Shown piece after piece: positions 21,545 through 21,646 of a stretch of 21,646 nt of DNA; position 1 is the stretch's first letter, and each line of letters begins with the position of its first letter. This DNA is from an uncultured Eggerthellaceae bacterium. Its GTDB lineage: Bacteria > Actinomycetota > Coriobacteriia > Coriobacteriales > Eggerthellaceae. The stretch spans positions 1 to 21,646 of the forward strand of contig CALBGP010000033.1 in the NCBI GenBank assembly GCA_937892845.1. The letters are read 5' to 3'. The notes under the pieces were generated by a model, which saw only the letters and a list, made by a program, of their open reading frames with translations, ran no database searches and was not told the DNA's origin. Both the position numbers and the translations under genes were made by a program.

Positions 21545-21646
21545 GGCCTGCATCCTGCGTAACAATGTGTAACATTCCCCGCAAAATTGTTACATTTTAG
21601 CGAAATTAGAGAACTAAAATGCCGCTTTTCCGCACTTCGCCGAAGC
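21545..21646. promoter_or_regulatory. AT-rich segment with TGTAAC inverted repeats
   Basis: No convincing gene lies in 21328-21646. This last part is clearly AT-rich. GTAACA occurs at 21560-21565 and 21569-21574, and the inverted GTTACA at 21589-21594, so that TGTAAC (21568-21573) and GTTACA form arms 15 bp apart. A TAAAAT at 21615-21620 could be a -10 element, with TTACAT at 21590-21595 at a long 19-nt spacing. It may be an operator/promoter region or an attachment region. Confidence 0.3.

Noticed and set aside
21324..21584. 86-aa - strand frame over the end region
   Set aside because: It spans two terminator hairpins and the GCGTACC repeats; no plausible start signal or protein-like composition.

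Overview
The window is a contiguous block of a tailed, long-tailed (siphovirus-type) phage genome or prophage. All genes lie on the + strand and are tightly packed, with many ATGA or GTGA stop/start overlaps. It runs from the end of an early region through DNA packaging, head, tail and lysis. GC is high (about 65% by eye, strongly GC-rich third codon positions), Shine-Dalgarno sequences are close to AGGAGG, and ATG, GTG and TTG starts are all used. This fits a high-GC, probably actinobacterial host. The mix of a VG15/MuF-like minor head protein, an InlB-type repeat in a tail protein and a holin plus amidase pair suggests a gut Coriobacteriia (Eggerthellaceae-like) host, but that is inference. 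No integrase, repressor, tRNA, CRISPR array or insertion sequence is visible, so lysogeny cannot be judged.

Layout. 1-1924: end of the early region, with a partial gene, three small cysteine-rich proteins in an ATGA-linked chain, a DUF3310 protein, a small membrane protein and an ArpU/DUF1492-like helix-turn-helix protein that may switch on late transcription. 1925-2079: non-coding gap ending in a terminator-like hairpin. 2080-5533: packaging, with a small protein, HNH endonuclease, single-HKD phospholipase-D-like protein, 50-aa protein, TerS and TerL. 5530-10512: head, with portal, MuF-type minor head protein, a frame-shifted zincin-like domain, a small acidic protein, a YjcQ-like protein, scaffold, HK97-fold major capsid and a 50-aa protein. 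10509-11878: connector and neck genes. 11919-19450: tail, with tail tube, tail chaperones joined by a -1 frameshift, tape measure (695 aa), a large InlB/FN3-like tail protein, a tail-hub protein and a baseplate/tip protein. 19447-21327: two small proteins, a membrane/coiled-coil protein, holin and amidase endolysin. 21328-21646: non-coding, with short GCGTACC repeats, a + strand terminator, a - strand terminator-like hairpin and an AT-rich segment with inverted repeats.

Most notable: (i) the MuF/zincin locus (6935-8454), where an HExxH domain of lower GC follows the minor head protein in the +1 frame and is followed by a small acidic protein with its own strong RBS, an arrangement like a phage-borne MuF-toxin with a possible immunity partner; (ii) the low-GC single-HKD protein inside the packaging module; (iii) a canonical A AAA AAC slippery site in the tail chaperone gene; (iv) an internal start in the endolysin that could make a free C-terminal subunit; (v) terminator-like hairpins placed directly before the ribosome binding sites of structural genes.
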